DNA of 64,000 nt from Corynebacterium crudilactis (GTDB lineage: Bacteria; Actinomycetota; Actinomycetes; Mycobacteriales; Mycobacteriaceae). A program made the position numbers and the translations under genes. Position 1 is the first letter of the stretch, and each line of letters opens with the position of its first letter. The notes under the pieces were generated by a model. It saw only the letters and a list, made by a program, of their open reading frames with translations, had not been told where the DNA came from and did not search any database. The DNA lies in assembly GCF_001643015.1 (NCBI RefSeq), contig NZ_CP015622.1, positions 571,358 to 635,357 on the forward strand. The letters run 5' to 3'. Positions 8,726 through 17,871 of the stretch are shown here, one piece after another.

Positions 8726-10219
8726 CTAAATAGTCCGGTGAATGCTCTTATACGTCAGATAGGCACTGAGACCTTCGATGCCGTATTCCACTCCCATGCC
8801 AGATTCATGGCGGCCACCAAAAGGCGCGGAGTGGTTGGATCCGAAGAAGTTGATGCCCACGGAACCGGAATCTACTTGGCGCGCAACTTCCAGTGCGTGC
8901 TCTTCATCTGCACCAAAGACTAGTCCACCGAGTCCGAATTCAGTGTTGTTGGCTAGTTCGATTGCTTCGGAAACCCCATTAGTGTCATCGTATTTCAGGA
9001 TTGAGAGCACAGGGCCGAAGATTTCTTCACGGGAGATACGCATGTCTGGGGTGACATCGGCAAACACGGTTGGTTGGATAAACTCACCTGATTCTAACCC
9101 CTCTGAAATGCCGATTGACCGCGCTCCACCAGCAACTACTCGCGCGCCTTCTTCTAATGCAGAATCAATATAAGACATGACTGTTGCATACTGAGCAGCA
9201 CTGGCAACTGGTCCAAATACAGTTGATTCATCAAAGGGATCGCCTTGTCTACCTGCAGTGATGGTGTTTGCCACAGTCTGGACGACTTCTTCGTAGCGTG
9301 AGCTAGGAGCGATGATTCGGGTGCTGATATAACAAGTTTGACCTGTGTTGCGCATACATGATCGGATCAATCGTTCTGAGAGCACGGACATATCGGCATC
9401 TGGTAACACGATGGCAGAGGATTTTCCACCGAGTTCTAGAGTGACGGGGCGGAGTAGTTCTCCACAGGCTGCAGCGATCTTTTTGCCCACTGGTGTGGAT
9501 CCCGTGAATGCTACTTTGTCTACTCCAGCGTGGCGGACTAGCTCATCACCAAAGCGTCCTGATCCGGTGAGCAGGTTCACGACGCCTGCAGGAACTCCGG
9601 CGGCCTCGATAGCTTCAATGATGAAACGAATGGAAAGTGGAGTAGGGGAAGCAGGTTTGATGATGGTGGTGCAGCCGGCAAGAAGTGCTGGGGCTAATTT
9701 AATGACCACGAGGTTGATGGGGAAATTCCAAGGCGCAATTAAGCCACAGACACCGATGGGGTCTTTGTCCACGATGGACTCTGCACCACCCGCAGGGAAT
9801 TCACGGATGTCTTCACTATCTAACCAGGGTGCAAGGCCCGCGAAATAACGGAAGATTCCAGCGGCATTGGACGCGGCACCGCGGGTTTCGGAGATGGGAG
9901 AGCCATTTTCTCGAGTGTTGGTGAGCGCGAGAACCTCTGCGCGGGTTTCAATTTCCATTGCGATTTTGAGCAGATATTCAGCTCGTTCTGCGCCAGAGAG
10001 CGCACCCCAAGTTTGTAGTGCAGCCCGTGCAGCACCAACTGCTAGATCTAATTCTGCGCTCGTGGCTTCTGGGACTGATCCCCATTCTTGGCCAATAGCA
10101 GGATCGACTACCGGATTGCGTTTAGTACCTGTGGCTTTCACCCAGGTGCCGTTGATGTAGAAATCATCAACGTGAGTGTAAGGGAGATTTAACTCAGCAC
10201 GCTTAGTTACAGCATTCAT
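8726..10219 (-). CDS. creC: Aldehyde dehydrogenase of 4-cresol catabolism (CreC)
   Basis: NAD(P)+-dependent aldehyde dehydrogenase, 497 aa, oxidising 4-hydroxybenzaldehyde to 4-hydroxybenzoate in the 4-cresol route. The ALDH fold is complete: GLIAPWNFPINLVV, the cofactor motif FTGSTPVGKKIA, ELGGKSSAIV with the general-base Glu, and NTGQTCYISTR with the catalytic Cys near residue 295. Length is normal. It is the last gene of the operon; its ATG overlaps the creD stop (TAATG), and an intrinsic terminator follows. The assignment to creC rests on the full cluster order, which matches the published C. glutamicum cre cluster. Confidence 0.92.
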   Translation of the reverse strand: MNAVTKRAELNLPYTHVDDFYINGTWVKATGTKRNPVVDPAIGQEWGSVPEATSAELDLAVGAARAALQTWGALSGAERAEYLLKIAMEIETRAEVLALTNTRENGSPISETRGAASNAAGIFRYFAGLAPWLDSEDIREFPAGGAESIVDKDPIGVCGLIAPWNFPINLVVIKLAPALLAGCTTIIKPASPTPLSIRFIIEAIEAAGVPAGVVNLLTGSGRFGDELVRHAGVDKVAFTGSTPVGKKIAAACGELLRPVTLELGGKSSAIVLPDADMSVLSERLIRSCMRNTGQTCYISTRIIAPSSRYEEVVQTVANTITAGRQGDPFDESTVFGPVASAAQYATVMSYIDSALEEGARVVAGGARSIGISEGLESGEFIQPTVFADVTPDMRISREEIFGPVLSILKYDDTNGVSEAIELANNTEFGLGGLVFGADEEHALEVARQVDSGSVGINFFGSNHSAPFGGRHESGMGVEYGIEGLSAYLTYKSIHRTI

Positions 10220-10956
10220 TATCGAATCGTATCCGTTCTTAGCAGGGCTTTGGCACGGGTGAGATCTGCGGTGGCCATTTCATAAGCTGCTTCGGTGATA
10301 AGCTCTGGCAGGATTTCTCGGTCTAGGCGGTCGACATAATCGGAGACCGGCATGCCGAACCAGGAGCTGGATGCCATGATTCCGGCGCGGTCGAAACGCC
10401 AGAGTCGATCGGAATCTCGAACTAGTGCATCTTCTAGAGAATAGGCCACTTGTCGGGTGTCGTGGCCGTCAATGATGTCGCAGACTTGCTCGATAAAATC
10501 GGCAGCATATCCCAGTCCTGGAAGTACCCGACGTGCGACAATGCAACCTTCGGATTCGTGTTCAAAGCGGATCGCAGCTTTACGCCAATTACCGGAGAAC
10601 CCTTCAGAGATAATGCGGGTTTCATCAACGTGAGCCCATCCAGTGTCATGCAAAATTGCGGCAACGAGAACCACTTCTTTGTTGGCTGCAGGGTATGCAG
10701 CACAAAGACGTTCTGCATATGCGGCCACGAGTGGAAGATGCACATCATTTGCACGGGTGCGGGTTTCCGGTTCGATGGCTTTCCATAATTGTTCAAATCC
10801 ACGGGATGGAGCTGAGCAAATAGATTCTGTCACAATGGGGCCCACAGCTGGGATGGGTCGAATGCCAAAATTTTCCACAAAAGTTACTGCCCGGGGATCA
10901 GAAGCGTGAACGCTGGGGTCTGCTTTTTCCCAAGCGGGTAAATTACTGCGATTCAT
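10219..10956 (-). CDS. creD: HD-domain phosphohydrolase CreD
   Basis: Metal-dependent phosphohydrolase, 245 aa, HD superfamily. In the cre pathway it removes phosphate from the oxidised aryl-phosphate intermediates to release 4-hydroxybenzyl products. The HD signature is seen as VAAILHDTGW with a preceding conserved His-containing helix (HLPLVAAYAERL) and a later HESE / DGHD set of metal ligands. It overlaps creE by 4 bp (ATGA) and creC by one base. The reaction is taken from published work on the family; motifs and cluster position are seen here. Confidence 0.9.
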   Translation of the reverse strand: MNRSNLPAWEKADPSVHASDPRAVTFVENFGIRPIPAVGPIVTESICSAPSRGFEQLWKAIEPETRTRANDVHLPLVAAYAERLCAAYPAANKEVVLVAAILHDTGWAHVDETRIISEGFSGNWRKAAIRFEHESEGCIVARRVLPGLGYAADFIEQVCDIIDGHDTRQVAYSLEDALVRDSDRLWRFDRAGIMASSSWFGMPVSDYVDRLDREILPELITEAAYEMATADLTRAKALLRTDTIR

Positions 10957-12224
10957 CGGGTAACCTCCAGGTCAACGGCTAGTTTTTTCAACGGCTGCGA
11001 GATATCGCCAGCTTGGTCAGCGGGGATGTTTTGGTTTTTGGAAAGTGCACCGCGCACAGCCATGAAATCTAGGGGCGCGTTGACGCAATCGGCGGCGATG
11101 ATTTGTCCATCTCGGTAGTAGAGCACCGAGAATTTCTTTTTCTCTGCGTCTTCACGAATCACTGTGCTGTCATATCCCACAGTTAAACCAGCGATTTGCA
11201 GCTTGAGGTCGCCTTGATTAGACCAAAACCAGGGAATTCCTGCATATGCTTCGGGCTGGCCTACGAGAGAATAAGCTGCGATTTTGGCGTGTTCGATCGC
11301 ATTGTTCACGCTTTCCAGGCGGATGCGCTCATCTGTTGGGGAACCCGGAATGGGGTTGGGAATGTTGGCAACATCGCCAATGGCAATGGTGGTGCCATCT
11401 GAAGCAACAGCATGTTTATCTACCACGATGCCGTTGTTGATCTCTAGTCCCATATCGGCGGCTAGTTCTGTATTCGGGATGACGCCGATTCCCACGATGA
11501 CTAGTTGGGCTGGGATTACCTGACCATTTTCTAGTTCGACACCGCTGAGCTTGCCATTGCTGCCCACAAATTGTTTGATGCGGGCATCGAGCACGATATT
11601 TACGCCACGGGAACGGTGTTGCTCTAAGAAAAATGATGCGGTTTCTTCACCCACGGCGCGCCCGATCAGACGTGAACCATGTTCCAATACTGTGACATTT
11701 TTGCCGAGGTCATGAAGAGAACACGCAGCTTCCAAACCGATGAAGCCACCGCCGACAACCACTGCATCGGTCACAGAACCAATCATTGCTTTCAGCGCTA
11801 GGGCATCATCCGCATTACGCAGGTAGGTAACACCCTCTAATGAGGCGCCCGGGAGGTCAAGGCGCCGAGGTCGGGCGCCGACAGCTAGAGCGAGACGTCG
11901 AAAAGCAAATTCTTGACCGGCACCACCATAGGCAACGCCAGAGCCGTCTTCGTTTTTCTCAATGCGCTCAATGCGCACGCCTTTAACCAGCTTGATATTG
12001 TTGTCTTCCCAATATTGATTGGAACGAAAAATCAGGCGCTCTTTATCAATTTTGTCCTGGAGAAATTCCTTGGACAGCGCGGGGCGTTGATAAGGGCGAT
12101 GATCCTCTTCACCAAGCAAAGTGATTGACTCGGTGAAACCAGTGGCACGCAAGGAGATCGCGAGCTGCACGCCAGATTGGTTCGCACCAATGATTAAAAT
12201 TCCAGTTTCAGCTGCAGTATTCAT
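10953..12224 (-). CDS. creE: Ferredoxin reductase CreE of the P450 system
   Basis: FAD- and NAD(P)H-dependent ferredoxin reductase of the putidaredoxin-reductase type, about 423 aa, feeding electrons to the CreF ferredoxin and the CreJ P450. Two dinucleotide-binding folds are visible: N-terminal IIGANQSGVQLAISL (FAD) and VVVGGGFIGLEAACSL near residue 150 (NAD(P)H). The FAD-binding C-terminal motif TIAIGDVANIPNP is present. I use the ATG at 12224, 8 nt after a GAGG ribosome-binding site, rather than a GTG two codons upstream. It overlaps creD by 4 bp. Confidence 0.92.
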   Translation of the reverse strand: MNTAAETGILIIGANQSGVQLAISLRATGFTESITLLGEEDHRPYQRPALSKEFLQDKIDKERLIFRSNQYWEDNNIKLVKGVRIERIEKNEDGSGVAYGGAGQEFAFRRLALAVGARPRRLDLPGASLEGVTYLRNADDALALKAMIGSVTDAVVVGGGFIGLEAACSLHDLGKNVTVLEHGSRLIGRAVGEETASFFLEQHRSRGVNIVLDARIKQFVGSNGKLSGVELENGQVIPAQLVIVGIGVIPNTELAADMGLEINNGIVVDKHAVASDGTTIAIGDVANIPNPIPGSPTDERIRLESVNNAIEHAKIAAYSLVGQPEAYAGIPWFWSNQGDLKLQIAGLTVGYDSTVIREDAEKKKFSVLYYRDGQIIAADCVNAPLDFMAVRGALSKNQNIPADQAGDISQPLKKLAVDLEVTR

Positions 12225-12234
12225 AGCCACAACC

Positions 12235-12555
12235 TCACACTTGTGTTTCTGGAGTGGTCACTGACAGATCCATGCCTTCGGTGACCTTGATCTGGCAAGA
12301 CAAGCGAGAGCAATCTTCCCGGTCAACGGCCGCACCCCATAGCATTTCATCTTCCATTTCTTCCATGGGGGAAAGCTCCGCATATTGTGCAGGATCCACG
12401 AAGACATGGCAGGTTGCGCAGGACAGGGAACCACCGCACTCCGCAACGATGCCAGGGACACCGTTGCGCACAGCGGTTTCCATAACTGAATCGCCAACAT
12501 TTGCTTCGACAGTGCGGGTTTCTCCTGCATGATCAGTGAAATGAACGGTAGACAT
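12235..12555 (-). CDS. creF: [2Fe-2S] ferredoxin CreF
   Basis: Putidaredoxin-type [2Fe-2S] ferredoxin, 106 aa, the electron shuttle between CreE and CreJ. The four cluster ligands are evident: CGGSLSCATC (C-x5-C-x2-C) and a fourth Cys in SRLSCQIKV about 36 residues on. The start ATG at 12555 is preceded by AAGGAG and gives MSTVHFTDHAG. An in-frame upstream start would add 17 residues and is less likely. It lies 12 bp before creE. Confidence 0.93.
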   Translation of the reverse strand: MSTVHFTDHAGETRTVEANVGDSVMETAVRNGVPGIVAECGGSLSCATCHVFVDPAQYAELSPMEEMEDEMLWGAAVDREDCSRLSCQIKVTEGMDLSVTTPETQV

Positions 12556-12580
12556 GATGTTCTCCTTGCTTAACAGTGGG

Positions 12581-13327
12581 TTAGATGAACTGCCGGCCGC
12601 CATCAATGATGAGCGTTTGGCCGGTGATATATTCCGCTTCAGCGGAGGCTAGGAAGATGGTGGCGCCAACGATGTCTTCGGGTTGGCTTGCGCGTTTGAT
12701 GGAGCCGCGGGCCACACCATAAGTTTCGGCGTTATCCATGAGTCCCAAGCTGGCTTCGGTCAGTGTGAAACCTGGGGCGACTGCGTTGACGGTAATGCCA
12801 CGATCGCCGAGTTCTTTTGCCAGCACTCGAGTCAAAGCAATCACTCCGCCTTTGGACGCAACGTAGTGTGCCCAGTGTGCGGAACCGGAAAATACGGTCG
12901 CGCTAGATAAATTGACCACGCGCGCATTGTCCGACAAGTATGGGCTGAGTGATCGGGTGACCAACCAGGGGCCTTTGAGGTTCACGCCCATCACCAGATC
13001 CCATTCCGCAGGATCGATATCCTCAAATGGTGCGCGGGTGACTGTGGCATAAACCGCGGCGTTATTAATAAGGACATCAACCTGGCCGCCACCAAATTCG
13101 GCGGCCCCTGCTGCTAGCGCAGCAGTTGATTCGAGCGACGTGACATCTACTTCAAAGGCTGCGGCTTGCGCGCCGGCAGCTTTGAGCTTTTCGACGGTTT
13201 CCTGCGCGCCGGCTAAATTAATGTCTGCAACCGCGATGCGATCGCCTTTAGCTGCGAACCCTTCAGCAAACGCTCGACCCAAACCACCTGCAGCACCTGT
13301 GATTAATATAGTGCGTGGCTTAGACAT
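12581..13327 (-). CDS. creG: Short-chain alcohol dehydrogenase CreG
   Basis: NAD-dependent short-chain dehydrogenase, 248 aa, oxidising the benzyl-alcohol intermediate of 4-cresol breakdown to the aldehyde. The Rossmann motif TGAAGGLGRAF is at the N-terminus, with NNAAV, catalytic Ser in NLSSATVF, and YVASK (YxxxK). The start ATG at 13327 gives MSKPRTILITGAAGG, behind GGAGTGG; a longer in-frame extension has no family character. Its start codon lies inside the last codons of creH (8-bp overlap), so translation is coupled. Confidence 0.9.
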   Translation of the reverse strand: MSKPRTILITGAAGGLGRAFAEGFAAKGDRIAVADINLAGAQETVEKLKAAGAQAAAFEVDVTSLESTAALAAGAAEFGGGQVDVLINNAAVYATVTRAPFEDIDPAEWDLVMGVNLKGPWLVTRSLSPYLSDNARVVNLSSATVFSGSAHWAHYVASKGGVIALTRVLAKELGDRGITVNAVAPGFTLTEASLGLMDNAETYGVARGSIKRASQPEDIVGATIFLASAEAEYITGQTLIIDGGRQFI

Positions 13328-15212
13328 GAGAGTCCACTCCATGATCATGGGAATGACTGTGCGCTCCGGGTCCTTCGGTGCGTAGAGCATCCGGATCAAC
13401 GATAACAACCTTGCCCTTGGTGCCATCGACCTTGAGGTAATCACCATTCTTGATGGTGGTAGATGCTGATCCAGTACCAGTAACCGCTGGTAGACCATAC
13501 TCGCGGCAGACAATCGCAGCGTGGCTCATCATGCCACCAATATCAGTGACCGTGGCCTTGATCTTGCCAAAGATCGGACCCCATGAAGGAGCAGTTACCG
13601 GAGCTACAAGGATCTCATCCTGCTGAATTTCTGAGAGATCATCAGCGCTCAAGATCACGCGTGCATAGCCTTCCACAACACCTGGAGAGGCAGCCATACC
13701 CTTGAGGGTTCCTTCTTCAGCATCTTCATCATTGCCCAACCAAGATTGGACCTGCTCAGTGGTGATGCCCCAGAGCATACGAGTGAAAGGTTCCGTGATG
13801 GACTCTGGCGGAGTATTCAGGGCAGGAGCCGGACGGGCAGTCTTGAGTGCTGTCACAATTGCCTTGCGGCGTGCAATTTCTTCCGGCCACACAACCTTGC
13901 CAATTGGGCCATCTGGTGCGCCAACACCCCAAGCGGTAGCGAGATCGAACAGGACATCGCGTACTTCAGTGCGGTTGAGGTAGAGCAGATCATCTTCCTC
14001 TTCCCAGAAGCCGTATCCCTGCAGAGTGCGGGAGAGTTCCCGTACCTTGCGCCAGAAGACAGACATGGTCCAGTGCTCAATGTAGAAATTATGGTTTTCT
14101 ACGTATGGGTAGGCAGTGGCCGCAAGTCCACATTTAGCGTCGAACTGCTCCAGCTGTTCACCATCGAGTAGATCGCGGTATTCCTCCACGACACGTTCTT
14201 TTTCTGCAATGAGCTCATCTTTTGGACGTGAGATGGTCTGGCCTTCATCAAGGCGGCGAATATAGTCCGCAATATAGCCCAGTGGCAGTTCGAGGTGCTC
14301 GATCCAGTACTTATCGTGGCCGTAGAAACCATTGCCCACGGTGAAGTTGAACCATGGATCCTGGGCTTCTTCCCAGCGGGCAATCCAAGTGGAGCCACCT
14401 TCAGCAGCCGCAATCGCTGCCAGTGTCGCTGTTGGATCATCTGGATTGGCAAAGTGAGCTTGAAGGCCTAGATCCACAGCCAGCTGTGCCAATGTCTTGA
14501 GCTCATCATCAGGGCGGAAAAGCTCCATATCAACACCCTGAACCATCATGGAAATGGACTGATCAGGAATATCTGGGAACACTTCCTTGCAGAAATTAAA
14601 GAAGTCCAGGTAAGCGATATAGCCCAAGTTGAGGAACTCAAAGTGATACTGCCAGTTTTGGTAGGCAAGCTGAATAAGTCGATCAAAGTTCTCCATCAGC
14701 ACTTCGGTGCCGTCTTTGGCCTTTCCAGAGAGGATATCTTCCATCGGAACATACTCAGGCAAAGGCTTGAACTCTAGAGTTTCCAGCTCATTGATGGTGC
14801 CTAGGACGCGCTGCTTCCAATCAGCCAACATGGTGTCCCAGTTTTGGAAATAGTGAGTGATGCGTTCCTGGAACATCGGCACACGATCTGCAATTTGATC
14901 TTCTGGAACTGGAATAGGGGACATGTAGAGATATCCCAAGTGCACGCGGAATTCGATGCCATTGGCATTCGGGATCATCAGGTGACGTGCATTGTATTGA
15001 CCCAAACACTTCACCGCGAATTCGCCGCCGATAGTTTCAAAAGGCTTGAACACAGTTGGCCAGTGCTGCGAGTCGCAGAACCAGAACTTTTCATTCTCCT
15101 TATCTATGAGTTTGTCCTGGAAAACGAGATAATAAGGATAGAGATCTTCCCAACCTTCTGCACCCTGCGGAACAGGTAGGTCTGAGGGCTTGGGGAAAGA
15201 TTTATTAGCCAT
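13320..15212 (-). CDS. creH: 4-methylphenyl phosphate synthase subunit CreH (PEP-synthase C-part)
   Basis: One of the two subunits (CreHI) that phosphorylate the hydroxyl of 4-cresol, the entry step of the pathway. It has 630 aa. The C-terminal part (from about residue 520) is a PEP-utiliser mobile swivelling domain: MAASPGVVEGYARV and GGMMSHAAIVCREYGLP, with the phosphorylatable His near residue 563. The long N-terminal region, rich in Trp/Tyr/Phe, lacks similarity I can name and probably holds the phenol-binding part. The ATP-grasp domain is encoded separately by creI, as in the anaerobic phenylphosphate synthases (PpsA/PpsB). Confidence 0.88.
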   Translation of the reverse strand: MANKSFPKPSDLPVPQGAEGWEDLYPYYLVFQDKLIDKENEKFWFCDSQHWPTVFKPFETIGGEFAVKCLGQYNARHLMIPNANGIEFRVHLGYLYMSPIPVPEDQIADRVPMFQERITHYFQNWDTMLADWKQRVLGTINELETLEFKPLPEYVPMEDILSGKAKDGTEVLMENFDRLIQLAYQNWQYHFEFLNLGYIAYLDFFNFCKEVFPDIPDQSISMMVQGVDMELFRPDDELKTLAQLAVDLGLQAHFANPDDPTATLAAIAAAEGGSTWIARWEEAQDPWFNFTVGNGFYGHDKYWIEHLELPLGYIADYIRRLDEGQTISRPKDELIAEKERVVEEYRDLLDGEQLEQFDAKCGLAATAYPYVENHNFYIEHWTMSVFWRKVRELSRTLQGYGFWEEEDDLLYLNRTEVRDVLFDLATAWGVGAPDGPIGKVVWPEEIARRKAIVTALKTARPAPALNTPPESITEPFTRMLWGITTEQVQSWLGNDEDAEEGTLKGMAASPGVVEGYARVILSADDLSEIQQDEILVAPVTAPSWGPIFGKIKATVTDIGGMMSHAAIVCREYGLPAVTGTGSASTTIKNGDYLKVDGTKGKVVIVDPDALRTEGPGAHSHSHDHGVDSHV

Positions 15213-15263
15213 GATGAGAAACTCCTTAAATGCTTGCTTGTCGACGAAAAGATTCAGGTGGTT

Positions 15264-16358
15264 TTATTTGGTGCCGGTCATAGCGGCGGTGATGGAGCTG
15301 AAATCAAAAGCTCCAGGTGTTTTAGCTGCCTGTGGAGTTGGGGTTTCCTTTTTCACCCCATTCGAGTGGATGGTTTCTGGTCTAGACTGCAAGAGCAGAA
15401 GATTCTCACCATCAGGAAGATCAGCGTCCAAAGCCCACTCAATATCTTGTGGACACTTGTAATGCTTTTCTGCGCGCTTAGCCATATTGGCCACTGCCAG
15501 CATTTCTTCATCAGTGAGGCTGCGAATTTCTGCCCGCGCCGGGTCAACTGGTTTTTCGATGAGGCTGCCGCTCGTAGCATCGGGTATGAGCTCAGCGTGT
15601 TTACTGCCGATGTGTTCAGAAACTACCTGCAGGGTAATTTTGTCCAGCACGATATTATCTGGGGTCACTTCGCCGGAGACCACCATTTCACCAACTCCCC
15701 AGGAGGAGTCAATGGTGATTTTGGAGCGATCGCCATTGGAGGGGTTCATCGTGATGGCAACGCCTGCGACACGTGAGTTGACCATCTTCTGTACCACCAC
15801 AGCCATGGAGAGTCCCTCATTGGGAATGTTATTTTTCAGGCGGTAGATGATGGCGCGGGAGGTAAACAAAGATGCCCAGCATTTTCGGATGTGCTCGGTC
15901 ACCGCGCCTAGTCCAACTTGCCACAGGTACGTATCTTGTTGTCCTGCAAAAGATGCATCTGGCAGATCTTCTGCAGTGGCGGAGGAACGTATAGCAACAG
16001 GTACTTCGCCACCACAGAGTTTCATGAGGTCGTGGAAAGCCTGGTGAACTGCAACACGAGGATTTTCAGGTACTTCGAGGCTGCATAGTTCATCGCGAAT
16101 GATGGCAGAAACACGATCGACTTCCTTGATATCTTCTGCATCAAGATCACTCAGAAGCTGTTCGATATGTGCTGCCACTCCCGCTTCACGGATGAATTCA
16201 TCAAAGCTCGCAGTGGTGACCACAAAACCTGGAGGCACTGGCATTCCCGCATCTGTCATCGTGACAAGTGATGCGCCCTTACCGCCGAGAACTTCCAACA
16301 CTGGGTCGAGTCCTTCGTCGAAACGCTGCACAAAGGGAATATTCAAACTGTTAGTCAT
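15264..16358 (-). CDS. creI: 4-methylphenyl phosphate synthase subunit CreI (PEP-synthase ATP-binding part)
   Basis: ATP-grasp subunit of CreHI, 364 aa, equivalent to the N-terminal PPDK/PEP-synthase domain. Seen: GGKGASLVTMTDAGMPVPPG, VAIRSSATAEDLPDASFAGQ with the nucleotide-binding Arg, and IEWALDADLPDGENLLLLQSRP, the usual end of the domain. It phosphorylates the swivelling His of CreH from ATP, which then passes phosphate to 4-cresol. It is 43 bp from creJ and 51 bp from creH. Enzymatic role is from the published cre work; the domain is clear in the sequence. Confidence 0.9.
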   Translation of the reverse strand: MTNSLNIPFVQRFDEGLDPVLEVLGGKGASLVTMTDAGMPVPPGFVVTTASFDEFIREAGVAAHIEQLLSDLDAEDIKEVDRVSAIIRDELCSLEVPENPRVAVHQAFHDLMKLCGGEVPVAIRSSATAEDLPDASFAGQQDTYLWQVGLGAVTEHIRKCWASLFTSRAIIYRLKNNIPNEGLSMAVVVQKMVNSRVAGVAITMNPSNGDRSKITIDSSWGVGEMVVSGEVTPDNIVLDKITLQVVSEHIGSKHAELIPDATSGSLIEKPVDPARAEIRSLTDEEMLAVANMAKRAEKHYKCPQDIEWALDADLPDGENLLLLQSRPETIHSNGVKKETPTPQAAKTPGAFDFSSITAAMTGTK

Positions 16359-16400
16359 GGCTCTTTTCCTTAACTCTTGGAGAGATCATGTGGAAGGTTC

Positions 16401-17696
16401 TTAGCTATTCCAGGTCACGGGAACCGAAGTGGGAACGCGGAAAGAGAGGTTCTCTCGGAAGCCGATCGGGGAATCTTGAATAAGCTGCAACGATGGGGCC
16501 AATTTGGTGACCTCTTCGAGGCAAATCTTTGCTTGCAATTTGGCCAGCATGTTGCCGAGGCAATAGTGGATACCAAACCCAAAGGACAGATGTTCACGAG
16601 CATTGGTTCGAGCGATATCGAATTCTTCGCTGTTTTCAAAACGCTCTTCATCGCGGTTGGCGGAGCCCATGAGCAGCAGGACTCCGTCGCCTTCCTTAAT
16701 GGAAACACCACCGATTTCAGTGTCTTTCAGTGCTTTTCGACGCCATCCGACGATCGAACCTGAGTACCGCAACACCTCATCGACAGCACCTGGAATCAAC
16801 TTGGGATTTTCAGTGATTGCAGCCCACTGCTCAGGGTGATCAAGCAAAACGCGGAAGCAATTAGAAATCAGCGTTGTGGTGGTCTCATGTCCGGCGAAAA
16901 GAAGCGAATAAAGCAGTGAAGCAATTTCGTGGTCAGTAATTTCTTGACCAGACTCTTGAGCTCGCACGAGATCTGCGGTGAGGTTATCGCCGCCGTGTTC
17001 ATGAGCATGTGCAACCATGCGTTGGCATTCTTGCCAGTACTCCACCAGATTGTGAGCATGGGGGATTTGTTCTTCATCTGAAAGATCTCCCCATGTCATC
17101 GCTGCTCGAGAATCGGACCACCGCTTATAGGTGTCAACCATGGAGATATCTGCGCCGATGAGCGTAAGAATGGTGATGGTTGGAATGTCATAAGCAAGAT
17201 CTGTGAACATATCTCCCGTGCAATCTTGGCTTTGGAGCATTTTTTCCACACGATCGATAACCATTGCTCGGATATCTGGCTCAAGTGCTTTGTATCTACG
17301 CGGAGTAAATGCTTTTTGCGCAATCGCTCGGATACGGGTGTGCTCTGGCGGAATACGCGCGGAGAGACCGGAGTACGCAGTAAAACCGCCATCATTCATG
17401 ATTTGGGTTGCTTGTGGTCCACGTCCGCGAACTGGCGCTTGAGCATTTTCAGAGGAGAATGTCTCCCAATCGTCAAAGGTGGCCTTGATATCGTCGTACT
17501 TTGTGACAACCCAGTATCCAATGCGTTCATCAAACATCACCGGTTCTTCGCGACGAAGTTCTTGGTACGCAGGGAAGGGGTTCTCCATTTGGAATGGCTG
17601 ATAGCCGTGATATTGATCGGTATCAGAACTTGCCGTGTGCCCGAAAGGGCAGCCACCGGTATTTGCTGTAGTTGGGTTTGCTTGTTGGGAAGTCAT
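16401..17696 (-). CDS. creJ: Cytochrome P450 CreJ
   Basis: Class I bacterial P450, 431 aa, which oxidises the methyl group of phosphorylated 4-cresol stepwise to alcohol, aldehyde and acid, with CreF and CreE supplying electrons. Motifs: I-helix AGHETTTTLI, K-helix EVLR (ExxR) and the heme loop FGFGIHYCLGN with the axial Cys near residue 378. I start at ATG 17696, preceded by AGGAGA; a GTG five codons upstream overlaps that site. It is the first structural gene of the operon, 175 bp downstream of creR. Confidence 0.92.
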   Translation of the reverse strand: MTSQQANPTTANTGGCPFGHTASSDTDQYHGYQPFQMENPFPAYQELRREEPVMFDERIGYWVVTKYDDIKATFDDWETFSSENAQAPVRGRGPQATQIMNDGGFTAYSGLSARIPPEHTRIRAIAQKAFTPRRYKALEPDIRAMVIDRVEKMLQSQDCTGDMFTDLAYDIPTITILTLIGADISMVDTYKRWSDSRAAMTWGDLSDEEQIPHAHNLVEYWQECQRMVAHAHEHGGDNLTADLVRAQESGQEITDHEIASLLYSLLFAGHETTTTLISNCFRVLLDHPEQWAAITENPKLIPGAVDEVLRYSGSIVGWRRKALKDTEIGGVSIKEGDGVLLLMGSANRDEERFENSEEFDIARTNAREHLSFGFGIHYCLGNMLAKLQAKICLEEVTKLAPSLQLIQDSPIGFRENLSFRVPTSVPVTWNS

Positions 17697-17871
17697 CTCA
17701 TCTCCTGTCACTCTGGCTTATTTGAAAGCCGGCCACATATTGAAGCTTGAATCACTTTCTAATCAGCTTCGTGATTGCAATCACTTTTGGTGTGATTCAA
17801 AGTGTGCTTAAAATGGAGAAGAGATACGAATTCATATTCCACTCAGTGGAATCGGTTTCGGTTTATGCAGG
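17697..17871 (-). promoter_or_regulatory. creJ promoter / creR-creJ intergenic region
   Basis: This 175-bp gap on the minus-strand side contains no gene and should hold the cre operon promoter and the CreR operator. Near-repeated segments GAATCACTTT and GATTGCAATCACTTTTGGTG with GATTCAAAGTG (about 17748-17800) give partial dyad symmetry (TGATTGCAATCA is a perfect palindrome at 17771-17782) suitable for an IclR-type dimer. ATTCCACTCAGTGGAAT at about 17836-17852 is a second inverted repeat. The operator assignment is an inference. Confidence 0.55.

Noticed and set aside
13328..13513. Upstream in-frame extension of creG
   Set aside because: It lies wholly within creH and reads as non-conserved residues; the ATG at 13327 has an appropriate ribosome-binding site and begins at the Rossmann motif.
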